Shown: in pieces, positions 33,894-41,935 of the stretch
How positions within the stretch are numbered: the first letter of the stretch is position 1
Layout: each line of letters opens with the position of its first letter
Assembly (NCBI RefSeq): GCF_039649665.1
Contig: NZ_JBDJAW010000010.1
Coordinates: 62,001 to 126,000 of the forward strand
Source: Microbispora sp. ZYX-F-249
Lineage (GTDB): Bacteria; Actinomycetota; Actinomycetes; Streptosporangiales; Streptosporangiaceae
DNA: 64,000 nucleotides
Reading direction: 5' to 3'
Notes under the pieces: generated by a model
What the model was told of the DNA's origin: nothing
The model's input: only the letters and a program-made list of their open reading frames with translations
Database searches by the model: none
Position numbers and translations under genes: made by a program

Positions 33894-35180
33894 TTACTCC
33901 GACTTCGCGGTTTCCGTGATGGCCTGCGCCACCTGCTCGGGCGTCTTGGTCCCGGCGATCAGCTGGGCCACGGAGTCGTTGACCTCCTGGCCGACGGCCG
34001 GCGGGTACGCCTGGTCGAGGTAGAGCTGGAACCCGGTGGCCCCGGCGAGGTTCTTCGCCACCACGCTCAGGTTCGGGTCCGTGACCGCGTCCTCCTCGCC
34101 CTTCAGCACCGGGAGCACGCCGCCGGTCCCGACGGCCTTGCGGTGCTCGGTGCTCTCGGTGAGGAACTTCAGGAACTCGATCGCCTCCGGCGGAGCCTCC
34201 GAGCCGATCGCGAAGCCGCCGCCGCCGCCGAACGCGTCGGTGACCGCGCCCTTGCCGCCGTCAACGGCCGGGAAGGGGAAGAAGCCGAGGTCGTCGCCCA
34301 GGCCCTTGCCGGCGTCGTTCTGGACCGCGGGCGCCCACTGGCCCATCAGCTCCATCGCGGCCTTGCCGTCACCCATGGTCGCGGCCTGACCACCCGGGTC
34401 GCCGTACGTCGCGCCGAGATAGCCCTTCTGGAACGGCTGGAGATCGGCCAGTTCCTTCAGCTTCTGCCCCGCCTGGACGAAGGCCGGACCGGTGAAGTCC
34501 TTGCTCTCGCCCGCCTGCTTGAGGGCGTCGAGGCCACCGATGCGCATGGAGAGGTACGCCCAGTAGTAGTGGCCGGGCCACTTGTCCTTGCCGGCGAGGG
34601 CGATCGGGGTGACTCCCGCCGCCTTCAGCTTCTTGACGTCGTCGATGAACTCCGACCACGTCGCCGGGGGCTGGGCGATCCCGGCCTTCTTGAACAGCGC
34701 CTTGTTGTACCAGAAGCCCACCATGCCGATGTCGTCGGGGATGGCGTACGTCTTGCCCTCGACCTGGTAGGCCGACAGCGCGGCGTCGGTGAAGGTGCCG
34801 ATCCAGTCACCGGTGTCGGCGCTCAGGTCCTTGACCAGGCCCGCGTCGACCTGCTGGCCGAGCACGCCGCCACCCCAGGTCTGGAAGATGTCCGGGGTCT
34901 TGCCGGACTGCGTGAGCGTCGTCAGCTTCGCCTTGAACGCCTCGTTCTCGTACGGAACGCTCTTGATGGTGATGTTCGGGTGCTTGGCCTGGAAGTCCTT
35001 GATCGCCTGAGCGCCGTAGCTCTTCAGGGGGTCCGTGGTCCAGATGTTCCAGAACTCGACGGTCACCTTGCCGCCGGCTGAGCTCTTGCTCTCGCCGGCG
35101 TCGTTCCCGGTACTACCACATCCCCCGAGGACCAGTGCCGACGCCGCCAGGAGCGCCACACCTCGCCGACTCAACTTCAC
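33894..35180 (-). CDS. Sugar-binding lipoprotein of an ABC importer (family 1 solute-binding protein)
   Basis: The 428-residue product has a lipoprotein signal (ALLAASALVLGGCGS, lipidated Cys at about 21). The mature part is typical of maltose/oligosaccharide-binding proteins: VEFWNIWTTDPLKSYG, NEAFKAKLTTLTQSGKTPDIF and YGDPGGQAATMGDGKAAMELMGQW. GTG 35180 has GAAGGG upstream. Two GAAACTTTC-type operators lie in the leader. Because that operator resembles those reported for actinobacterial xylanase and xylobiose-uptake genes, a xylo-oligosaccharide substrate is a reasonable guess, not more. Confidence 0.9.
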   Translation of the reverse strand: MKLSRRGVALLAASALVLGGCGSTGNDAGESKSSAGGKVTVEFWNIWTTDPLKSYGAQAIKDFQAKHPNITIKSVPYENEAFKAKLTTLTQSGKTPDIFQTWGGGVLGQQVDAGLVKDLSADTGDWIGTFTDAALSAYQVEGKTYAIPDDIGMVGFWYNKALFKKAGIAQPPATWSEFIDDVKKLKAAGVTPIALAGKDKWPGHYYWAYLSMRIGGLDALKQAGESKDFTGPAFVQAGQKLKELADLQPFQKGYLGATYGDPGGQAATMGDGKAAMELMGQWAPAVQNDAGKGLGDDLGFFPFPAVDGGKGAVTDAFGGGGGFAIGSEAPPEAIEFLKFLTESTEHRKAVGTGGVLPVLKGEEDAVTDPNLSVVAKNLAGATGFQLYLDQAYPPAVGQEVNDSVAQLIAGTKTPEQVAQAITETAKSE

Positions 35181-35204
35181 GGTGGTTTCCCTTCTGGATT
35201 CCGA

Positions 35205-35236
35205 CCGAAACTTTCGGCTTTCGTCCGATAGTTTCG
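35205..35236. promoter_or_regulatory. Tandem CCGAAACTTTCGG operators of the sugar ABC importer
   Basis: CCGAAACTTTCGG (35205-35217) is a perfect 13-bp palindrome around a central C. A second, imperfect copy, CGATAGTTTCG (35226-35236), lies with its centre 20 bases away, about two helical turns, so both sites face the same side of the DNA. They sit 25-56 bases before the start of the binding-protein gene. The form is typical of LacI-family sites. Confidence 0.75.
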
Positions 35237-35539
35237 CGATGTGGCGTACGTTACAGTGGGGTAAGGCTCAGATCAACGGCTGTTGTCCACCTGTTACGCA
35301 TGGTCGACGGCGAAGGACGAAGCGATCGGCCTGTGGCACCTAAAAGGGATGAATAGGTAGCAATCAGGCGACATTAACGGACAGCCGAAACCGTGGCGGG
35401 TCCCAACGGGGAATGGGCGACGCGCGCGGGCGGGTACGAAAACGCCGCCCGCCGCGAAACGTAAACTCGTGCACAGCAGAAACAAGCCGTGCACGCGGAG
35501 GAACCCGGACGCCGCCGGGCGAAGTTGCGACGGAAAACG
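35237..35539. other. Gene-free stretch between the ABC importer and the conservon
   Basis: No frame here gives a plausible protein. The right half lies downstream of the last conservon gene, whose stop is at 35540. The left half must hold the importer's promoter upstream of the operators. It is less GC-rich than its surroundings. I saw no convincing terminator hairpin for the conservon. Confidence 0.45.
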
Positions 35540-36139
35540 TCAGCGGACGGTCGCGGTGAGACGCTTTCCGTAGGCGTGCTTGACGAGCTCGATCAGGACT
35601 TCCTTGCCCGATTCCCGCTTGCGCGCGTCACACAGCATGATCGGCACGTCCCGGCCGAGGTTGAGGGCGAGCTTGACCTCGTCCAGGTCGAAGATCGGAG
35701 CACCCTCGAAGCAGTTCACCGCGACGACGAAGGGCGTGCCGCGACGCTCGAAGTAGTCGACGGAGGGGAAGCAGTCGGCGAGCCTGCGGGTGTCCGCCAG
35801 CACGACCGCGCCGAGCGCTCCCCGGGCGAGTTCGTCCCAGACGAACCAGAACCGCTCCTGGCCGGGGGTGCCGAAGAGATAGAGGACGAAGTCCTGCCCG
35901 ATGCTGATCCGGCCGAAATCCATGGCCACCGTGGTGGTGGACTTCGCCTCGACCCCGGACAGGTCGTCCACGCCGACGCTGCGGTCGGTCAGCGTCTCCT
36001 CCGTGCGCAGCGGCCGGATCTCCGACACCGCGCCGACCATCGTCGTCTTGCCCACCCCGAAACCCCCGGCGATCAGCAGCTTGATCGCCGTGGGCAACTT
36101 CGGGGGGGTCTGCGGCGAATCAGAGCGCCCGAAGGCCAT
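35540..36139 (-). CDS. Conservon GTP-binding protein (CvnD-like)
   Basis: The 199-residue small GTPase has P-loop GGFGVGKTTMVGAV, the G3-like sequence YLFGTPGQERFWFVWDEL (GTPGQ) and the G4-like VAVNCFEG. It is closest to the MglA-like GTPases of actinobacterial conservons. It overlaps the DUF742 gene by 20 bases as last gene of the four-gene unit. In the known system the GTPase, roadblock and DUF742 proteins form a membrane-associated complex with the histidine kinase, similar to a eukaryotic G-protein module. Confidence 0.9.
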   Translation of the reverse strand: MAFGRSDSPQTPPKLPTAIKLLIAGGFGVGKTTMVGAVSEIRPLRTEETLTDRSVGVDDLSGVEAKSTTTVAMDFGRISIGQDFVLYLFGTPGQERFWFVWDELARGALGAVVLADTRRLADCFPSVDYFERRGTPFVVAVNCFEGAPIFDLDEVKLALNLGRDVPIMLCDARKRESGKEVLIELVKHAYGKRLTATVR

Positions 36140-36494
36140 CGAGCACCGCCTTGTACATCCGCTCGTCGAGCACGTCCGTCTCCGGTTGGGGCTGTTGCAC
36201 GGCCACGAAACCCCGGTCGAACAGGTCGCCGAGGAGGACCCGGACGATCCCGGCCGGCAGGTCCAGATGGGCCGCGATCTCCGCGACCGACAGCGGCCTG
36301 CGGCACAGCCGCACGATCGCCTGGTGCTCGGGGTCCAGCCCGACCTCCGTCCCCGTGGTGGGCCGGATCGTCACCGCCAGCGAGATGAGGTCGAAGCGGT
36401 CCTGCGCCTCCGTACGGCCGCGTGCGATCACGTACGGCCGGATGGTCGGCGCGTCGAGTAAGCGCTCCTCGTCCGGGAACCCTCCGGCGTTCAC
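36120..36494 (-). CDS. Conservon DUF742 protein (CvnC-like)
   Basis: The 124-residue product shows the DUF742 pattern: RPYVIARGRTEAQDRFDLIS, a central winged-helix-like region (RLCRRPLSVAEIAAHLDLPAGIVRVLLGDL) and ERMYKAVLDGLRAL at the end. GTG 36494 overlaps the stop of the roadblock gene. It probably acts as adaptor in the conservon complex. Confidence 0.9.
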   Translation of the reverse strand: MNAGGFPDEERLLDAPTIRPYVIARGRTEAQDRFDLISLAVTIRPTTGTEVGLDPEHQAIVRLCRRPLSVAEIAAHLDLPAGIVRVLLGDLFDRGFVAVQQPQPETDVLDERMYKAVLDGLRAL

Positions 36495-36913
36495 AGGTGG
36501 ACCTCGCTCCCCGTCGTGGTGCGGGCCGGCGAGGTGAGGTACTGCCCGACGCGCGCGACGAGCATGGCCATCTCGTAGGCCACCAGGCCGACGTCGGCGT
36601 CTCCCGTGCAGAGCACGGCCAGGCAGGCGCCCTTGCCCGCCACGGTCACGAGCAGGTAGGCCGACTTCATCTCCACGATGGTCTGCCGTACGGGCCCGCC
36701 CTCGAAGCGCTCGCCGACACCGCGCGCGAGGCTCTGCAGGCCGGAGGCGACGGCGGACAGGTGCTCGGCGTCCTCCACCCGCAGGCCCTGCGAGCCGGCC
36801 AGCAGCAGGCCGTCCGTGGACAGCACGATGCCGTGCTCCACCTCGCGGATCCGTGCGACGAGGTCGTCGAGCAGCCACGCGAGGTCCGCGGAGGCCCCGG
36901 TCTTCTGCGTCAC
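36491..36913 (-). CDS. Conservon roadblock/LC7-domain protein (CvnB-like)
   Basis: The 140-residue roadblock/LC7 protein contains DLAWLLDDLVARIREVEHGIVLSTDGLLL and VEMKSAYLLVTVAGKGACLAVL. Family members regulate or stimulate small GTPases, here most likely the CvnD-like protein. Both ends overlap neighbouring genes by 4 bases, so the unit is translationally coupled. Confidence 0.9.
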   Translation of the reverse strand: MTQKTGASADLAWLLDDLVARIREVEHGIVLSTDGLLLAGSQGLRVEDAEHLSAVASGLQSLARGVGERFEGGPVRQTIVEMKSAYLLVTVAGKGACLAVLCTGDADVGLVAYEMAMLVARVGQYLTSPARTTTGSEVHL

Positions 36914-39210
36914 AGGTTGTCCTCCTCTTCGCCGAGCAGCTTCGCGGCTTCGGATCTGCCGCGCCTCGTCCCCGACTGGAACGAGCCCATGATCTTACGG
37001 ATGTCCTCGGGCGAGCGGTCCTCGTCGTCGTCCGCCGCGCTCTCGCGCCTCGGCTCCTCGGCGAGCGCGGGAGCGAGGTTCGCCTGCGGCACCCGGAACG
37101 GCAACCCCGACGGGGTGAACCCCGCCGTGGGCGCGAGCCTGTCCGGCTCGGCACCGCCGGAGGGTGGGACGCTCGGCACGGGCCTGGGCGGCTCGGGAGC
37201 CCTCGGCACGGGAACCACCTCCTGCACTGGTTCGGGAACCGCGTCGGGCACGCCCACCAGCGCGATCTTCCGGGCCGCGGGCTCCCGGCGTCCGAGACCG
37301 GGACCGGTCTCCTCCTCAGGCGCGACGTTCTCGCCCTCGATGACGAGGTCGCGCGGCAGCAGCACGACCGCGGTGGTGCCGCCGTACGGCGACGCCTTGA
37401 GGGACACCTTGATGCCGTGCCGCTCGGCCAGGCGGCTGACGACGTACAGCCCGAGCCTGGCGGTGCTCGACAGGTTGAACTCGGGCGGGTCGGCGATCCG
37501 CTGGTTGGTCGCCTCCAGGTCCTCGGCGCTCATCCCGAGGCCGCGGTCCTCGATCTCGATCGCGTAGCCGCTGGCCACCGCCTGGCCGCCCACCTGCACC
37601 ATCGTGTACGGCGGGGAGAACGACACCGCGTTCTCGATCAGCTCGGCGAGCAGGTGGATGACGTCGCCCACCGCGCGGCCGATGAGCGCGGTCTCCCCCA
37701 TCGGCATCACGGTGACGCGGGTGTAGTCCTCGACCTCCGCCAGCGCGCCGCGCACGACGTCGACCATCGGCACCGAGCGCCGCCACGCGCGGGCGGGGGA
37801 CGCCCCGGACAAAACGATGAGGTTCTCCGCGTTGCGCCGCATGCGGGTGGCGAGGTGGTCGATGCGGAACAGGTCCTTCAGCTCGGCCGGGTCCGACTCG
37901 CGCCGCTCCATCACGTCGAGCAGCGTGAGCTGACGGTGCACGAGCGACTGCGTACGCCGGGCGAGGCTGAGCAGGATGTCGCGGATGCTCTGCCGGAGCT
38001 GGGCCTCCTCGACGGCGGTGCGGATCGCGGTCTCCTGCACGGTGTTGAACGCCGCGCCCACCTGGCCGATGACGTCGGGCCCGAAGTCGAGCGGCGGCGC
38101 CTCGGCCTTGACGTCGACCTTCTCGCCCTGGGCGAGGCGGGAGACCACGCCGGGCAGGCGCTCGTTGGCCAGTTCGAGCGCGGCCTCGCGCAGCTTCTCC
38201 AGCTGGCGCACCAGCGCCCGGGCCGTGGTGACCGACAGGACGATCGACGCGATGACCGCCACGAGGCCGAGCACACCCGCCAGCACCAGCCGGATGATGA
38301 CGCCGGCGGCGACGGGGGTCGCCCGATCGACCATCGTCTCGCCCGCGCCGCCGACCACGTCGTGCAGCTGGGTCAGGACGGCGGACGTCGCCGACTGCCA
38401 CTGCTCTCCGCTCACGGGCGGGCGCAGGCCGGGCCTGCCCTGCTGCGCGACCAGGTCCTCCAGGCTGTGGAGCCGGGCGAGCGCCGCGCTCTTCTGCAGC
38501 CGCTGGTGGACGTCGGGAAGCGGCTCCTCCAGGTCGGCCTGCGCGAGGTCCATCACATTGCGCTCGGCACCGACGAGCTGGGTGAACTGGGCGACCTCCG
38601 TCTGGCCGAACCTGCCCGTCGCGATGACGCCGGCCAAAAGCGCATCTTCGCGTGAGATGAGTTCTCGGGCCCAGTTGAGGCTGATAAGTGTTCGCGTGTC
38701 TTTCGCGAGCTCGTCGTCGTCGAGCGTGGCGAGCGAATAGTAGACCTGGAAGAGGGAGTCGATGGGGTCGTTGTAGGCGTCGATGGCCTTGTTCCGGTCC
38801 ACCTGGCGCGCGTCCACCGCGTGCCGCGCGGAACCGAGCTGGTCGAGCTGCCGGAACGTGCGGTCGATCCGTCTGCGGAGCTCGTCGGTCGCCGCGAACC
38901 GCATGATGTCGGTGTTCGTGAGCCTGCGGAACTCGCCCGCGGCGGCGTCCGTACGGCCGCGCTGCGCGGTGAGGTCGGCGGACGGGACCAGCGCGGGGTT
39001 CACCAGGCGGGAGACCGACAGGCGCCGCTCCTTCTGCAGCTCCACCAGCAGGGACTCACTCGGCTGGGCGACGTTGCTGTCGTAGACCGCCACCCACGCG
39101 AGGTTGAGACCATCCCGCACGGTCACCCACGCGGCGAAGACCCAAAGGGCCGCAAGCGACACGAGCAAGGCCGTGACTTTGGTCCGCACGCGCGAGTTGC
39201 GGAAGCGCAT
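36910..39210 (-). CDS. Conservon sensor histidine kinase with nitrate/nitrite-sensor domain (CvnA-like)
   Basis: The 766-residue membrane kinase has helix 1 (KVTALLVSLAALWVFAAWV), an extracytoplasmic all-helical NIT-type sensor (about 40-290), a second helix (VIIRLVLAGVLGLVAVIASI) and a HAMP segment. The kinase region has LLSLARRTQSLVHRQLTLLD in place of a normal H-box, and the ATPase has N-box LIENAVSFSPP and G-box EDRGLGMS. After it comes a 180-residue Pro-rich tail (VQEVVPVPRAPEPPRPVP) ending GEEEDNL. The start may be ATG 39210 (MRFRNSR, with GGTGGG upstream) or one of the TTG/GTG codons just before. It is the first gene of the conservon; a P450 often ends such units but not here. Confidence 0.9.
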   Translation of the reverse strand: MRFRNSRVRTKVTALLVSLAALWVFAAWVTVRDGLNLAWVAVYDSNVAQPSESLLVELQKERRLSVSRLVNPALVPSADLTAQRGRTDAAAGEFRRLTNTDIMRFAATDELRRRIDRTFRQLDQLGSARHAVDARQVDRNKAIDAYNDPIDSLFQVYYSLATLDDDELAKDTRTLISLNWARELISREDALLAGVIATGRFGQTEVAQFTQLVGAERNVMDLAQADLEEPLPDVHQRLQKSAALARLHSLEDLVAQQGRPGLRPPVSGEQWQSATSAVLTQLHDVVGGAGETMVDRATPVAAGVIIRLVLAGVLGLVAVIASIVLSVTTARALVRQLEKLREAALELANERLPGVVSRLAQGEKVDVKAEAPPLDFGPDVIGQVGAAFNTVQETAIRTAVEEAQLRQSIRDILLSLARRTQSLVHRQLTLLDVMERRESDPAELKDLFRIDHLATRMRRNAENLIVLSGASPARAWRRSVPMVDVVRGALAEVEDYTRVTVMPMGETALIGRAVGDVIHLLAELIENAVSFSPPYTMVQVGGQAVASGYAIEIEDRGLGMSAEDLEATNQRIADPPEFNLSSTARLGLYVVSRLAERHGIKVSLKASPYGGTTAVVLLPRDLVIEGENVAPEEETGPGLGRREPAARKIALVGVPDAVPEPVQEVVPVPRAPEPPRPVPSVPPSGGAEPDRLAPTAGFTPSGLPFRVPQANLAPALAEEPRRESAADDDEDRSPEDIRKIMGSFQSGTRRGRSEAAKLLGEEEDNL

Positions 39211-39432
39211 AACACCCACCAAGCGACATATGAAGAGCCGTCATAGCGCGTTTCCCGGCGATTGACCAACAGTTCATCGCTAGGGCGGCGGACATCGCCC
39301 AACATTTTATAGCCGCGCCACGCCCCGCCACCTTAGCAATGGACAGAAAATCGCTCAAGGCCGCATTATGTACGCCATTTGGGGCAAATGTACGAATGTA
39401 TGCCTATATAGCGTGATCAAGCGACCTGATGA

Positions 39433-41028
39433 TCATAGTTGACGATGCCTGTCGACAACAAGTCGACTGGACTGTGCGAGGTGCAGGGCGGCGAGGATCG
39501 CCGCCCTGACCACCGCGACCGGCAGGTAGAGGTCCTTGTCGTGCCACAGCGGCGGGTCGTCGGCCTCGCCCGCCCGGAGCAGGTATGCGTATCCTTTGGC
39601 GGCCGCCTCCGCGACGAGCCCGTCCTCACGGTGGTCGCGGCTCAGCAGCAGCAGTTGCAGGGCGTAGGCCGTCTCCTCCCGGGTGCCGTCCCAGCGGCCC
39701 CAGGATCCGTCGGCCCGCTGGGTCTCCAGCACCCACCGCACGGCCCCCCGCACGGAGGACGCGCAGCCGGCGCCGCCGAACGTGTCGAGCGCCAGCGCGC
39801 AGGCGACGGTCGCGTAGTAGGGCGAGGCGTGCCAGCGGTCCTCCCACCAGCCCTCCGGCCGCTGGCGCGCGCGGAGCCAGTTCTCGATCGCGTCCATGTC
39901 GGGCCGGTAGCGCTCCGCGGCCTCCGGCCGCACCGCCGCGTACTGCCCCAAGGCGTCGAGGACGTGGGCGTTCACGCTGACCGACGCCCCCTCCTCCCCC
40001 TGCCAGGTGCAGAAGTGGGTGTCCGTGCGGAAGGCCCGCAGGCTGTCCGGCTCGTGCGGCATGCCGAGGAGCGCGAGGGCGTACAGGGCGACCGACGTGG
40101 TGTCGGCGTCCGGCGGCAGACCGGCGCCGGCGGGCGTGCCGACCGGCTGGATCGCGGCCCGCAGGTCCGCCAGCATCTCCGGCGGCACCTCGAAGGGGAT
40201 CCCCGCGCGGGCGAGCCAGCTCAGCACCCAGCCGCGTTCGAAGACCGTGATCGGAAGGCCCACGGGGACCGGCCCGCCGTACCGTCGTGCGACCGCCTCC
40301 AGGTGCCGCCTGGCCGCGGTGCCCGGATCCGGCAGCGCGCGGTCGCCGAGCCAGGCGGCGGTGGCGGCCGGGGAGGCGCCGACGGTGCCGATCGAGGTCG
40401 GCTGGACGCCCGGGGCCCCGTGGGCGGCGGGACCGGCCGTCTCCAGCGCGTGCATGAGCTTCTGCGGCAGTTCCGCGCCGGAGCCGACCCGCGACCTGAC
40501 CGCGGCGAGCCGGTGGTCGTCCATGCCCGCGGGCAGCCGCAGCCGCGGGCGCCCGGACAGATGGGGCATATCCCGGTCGGCCAGCGTGTCCAGGTGCGCG
40601 TTGACCAGCTCGACCAGCGCGGGCACGATCAGCTCGATCGCCGGCATGTCGGGGAACAGCGGCGCGGTGCCCCGCGGCGGCCAGCCGAGCAGCCAGTCCA
40701 GCCCTCGGCCGGCCGCCCGCGAGAGCGTCTCCCGATCGGGCTCCCCCCGCGACAGCGCGCACAGGAGCGCCTCGGTCGCGCTCAACGTGGGGACGAGGGC
40801 GTACCCGTCCGGCCCGCCCCAGCGGCCGTCGGGCCGCTGGCCGTCCAGCAGGAACCGCACCCGTTCCGCGTGGCCCACCAGCCACGGCGCCAGGCTCACC
40901 AGCCGCCCGGTCTCGTACACGGAGGGGGAGACCGTGCCCCACGGCCGGACCATGAGGTCGGCGACCAGTTCGGCGGCCGCGGCCGCCACGTCGACCGCCC
41001 TGGGGAAGGTCAGGCCGCCGACGCTCAC
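39433..41028 (-). CDS. Class II diterpene cyclase (copalyl/halimadienyl diphosphate synthase type)
   Basis: The 531-residue product has the squalene-cyclase/prenyltransferase alpha-barrel pattern, with QW-type repeats QRPDGRWGGPDGYALVPTL, QRPEGWWEDRWHASPYYAT and QRADGSWGRWDGTREETAYAL. The catalytic acid motif reads DADTTSVALYAL at about residues 307-311. This is DxDT where plant enzymes have DxDD; as I recall, the M. tuberculosis halimadienyl diphosphate synthase also has a DxDTT form. It would protonate and cyclise geranylgeranyl diphosphate, keeping the diphosphate for the class I enzyme encoded just before it. The start is GTG 41028, overlapping the stop of the class I gene. No GGPP synthase is nearby. 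Confidence 0.8.
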   Translation of the reverse strand: MSVGGLTFPRAVDVAAAAAELVADLMVRPWGTVSPSVYETGRLVSLAPWLVGHAERVRFLLDGQRPDGRWGGPDGYALVPTLSATEALLCALSRGEPDRETLSRAAGRGLDWLLGWPPRGTAPLFPDMPAIELIVPALVELVNAHLDTLADRDMPHLSGRPRLRLPAGMDDHRLAAVRSRVGSGAELPQKLMHALETAGPAAHGAPGVQPTSIGTVGASPAATAAWLGDRALPDPGTAARRHLEAVARRYGGPVPVGLPITVFERGWVLSWLARAGIPFEVPPEMLADLRAAIQPVGTPAGAGLPPDADTTSVALYALALLGMPHEPDSLRAFRTDTHFCTWQGEEGASVSVNAHVLDALGQYAAVRPEAAERYRPDMDAIENWLRARQRPEGWWEDRWHASPYYATVACALALDTFGGAGCASSVRGAVRWVLETQRADGSWGRWDGTREETAYALQLLLLSRDHREDGLVAEAAAKGYAYLLRAGEADDPPLWHDKDLYLPVAVVRAAILAALHLAQSSRLVVDRHRQL

Positions 41029-41924
41029 AGCCCACCCCAGTAGTCGGTGATCCCGTAGAAGCCCATGCTGTACCCGATCTGCCTTTCCAGATAGACCACC
41101 TCGTCCGGGCAGACGTCGCGCAGCGGCTCCAGGAGCTCGCCGCACCCGTCCACCAGGACGCCGACGCGTCCGGCGATCTCCTCCCGGCCCGAGCAGAGCA
41201 TCAGCGCGTTGAGATCGCCCCAGGCGAGGTCCCGCTCGTACGTGGCCAGGTCGTTGAGCAGGCGCAGGACGCGCTGCACCCGGCCGCTCGCGGCCCGCAG
41301 CTCGTCGAGCCGGCCGAGCGCGGCCGGGTCTCCGCCCCGGATCCAGTGGGACACGTTGACGAAGGACGAGCCGAAGTTGTCCGCGTTGTCGAGATACTCG
41401 TCCAGCGTGGGCGGCGGCGTCCCCTCGCGGGCGGCCGTCTTCCAGTCCCACTCCCGCGCCATCGCCGACAGCATGCGCCGAAGTTCCTCCCGCCAGACGG
41501 CCTCCAGCTCGGTGAACGCGGGCGCCGCGGCGAGCCCGTCCCTGAGCTCGGCGAGGAATCCGCCCAGCGGGAAGTCCCGCGGCGGCGGTGCGCCGTCCGC
41601 CACCTCCAGGCAGCCGCGGACGAGGCGGTCCACCTCCTCCCGCGACTTCGCCATGTAATCGAGCAGCCAGTCGAGCGCGAAGATCCACAACGCCGTACGG
41701 CTCGCGACGCGCAACCGGTCCGCGCTCGCCCACGGCGCGCCGAACGCGTTGGCCTGCGCGACCGCGCTGAACAGCGCCGAGTCGAACGGCCGCGCCGGGA
41801 AGAGGGCGGGGTAGGCGTCCCGGCACGCGCGCAGATCCCGCTGGAGCTCGGCGGACACGGCGGCGGCGGCACCGCATTCCCTGGCCGCCCGGAGCGCGTC
41901 TCCTGTCGGCTTCGTCATGTGCAT
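41025..41924 (-). CDS. Class I terpene synthase
   Basis: The 299-residue alpha-helical synthase has the Asp-rich motif as DWLLD, Asp85 to Asp89 (ALDWLLDYMAKS), a reduced form of DDxxD. The Mg2+-binding NSE triad is Asn224, Thr228 and Glu232 (NDLATYERD). It would ionise the bicyclic diphosphate made by the class II partner and complete a diterpene skeleton. It is shorter than plant kaurene synthases, as bacterial single-domain enzymes are. ATG 41924 and ATG 41918 are both possible. It is encoded between the P450 (11-base gap) and the class II cyclase (4-base overlap), so all three form one operon. Confidence 0.8.
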   Translation of the reverse strand: MHMTKPTGDALRAARECGAAAAVSAELQRDLRACRDAYPALFPARPFDSALFSAVAQANAFGAPWASADRLRVASRTALWIFALDWLLDYMAKSREEVDRLVRGCLEVADGAPPPRDFPLGGFLAELRDGLAAAPAFTELEAVWREELRRMLSAMAREWDWKTAAREGTPPPTLDEYLDNADNFGSSFVNVSHWIRGGDPAALGRLDELRAASGRVQRVLRLLNDLATYERDLAWGDLNALMLCSGREEIAGRVGVLVDGCGELLEPLRDVCPDEVVYLERQIGYSMGFYGITDYWGGL

Positions 41925-41935
41925 GGGTGTCCCGG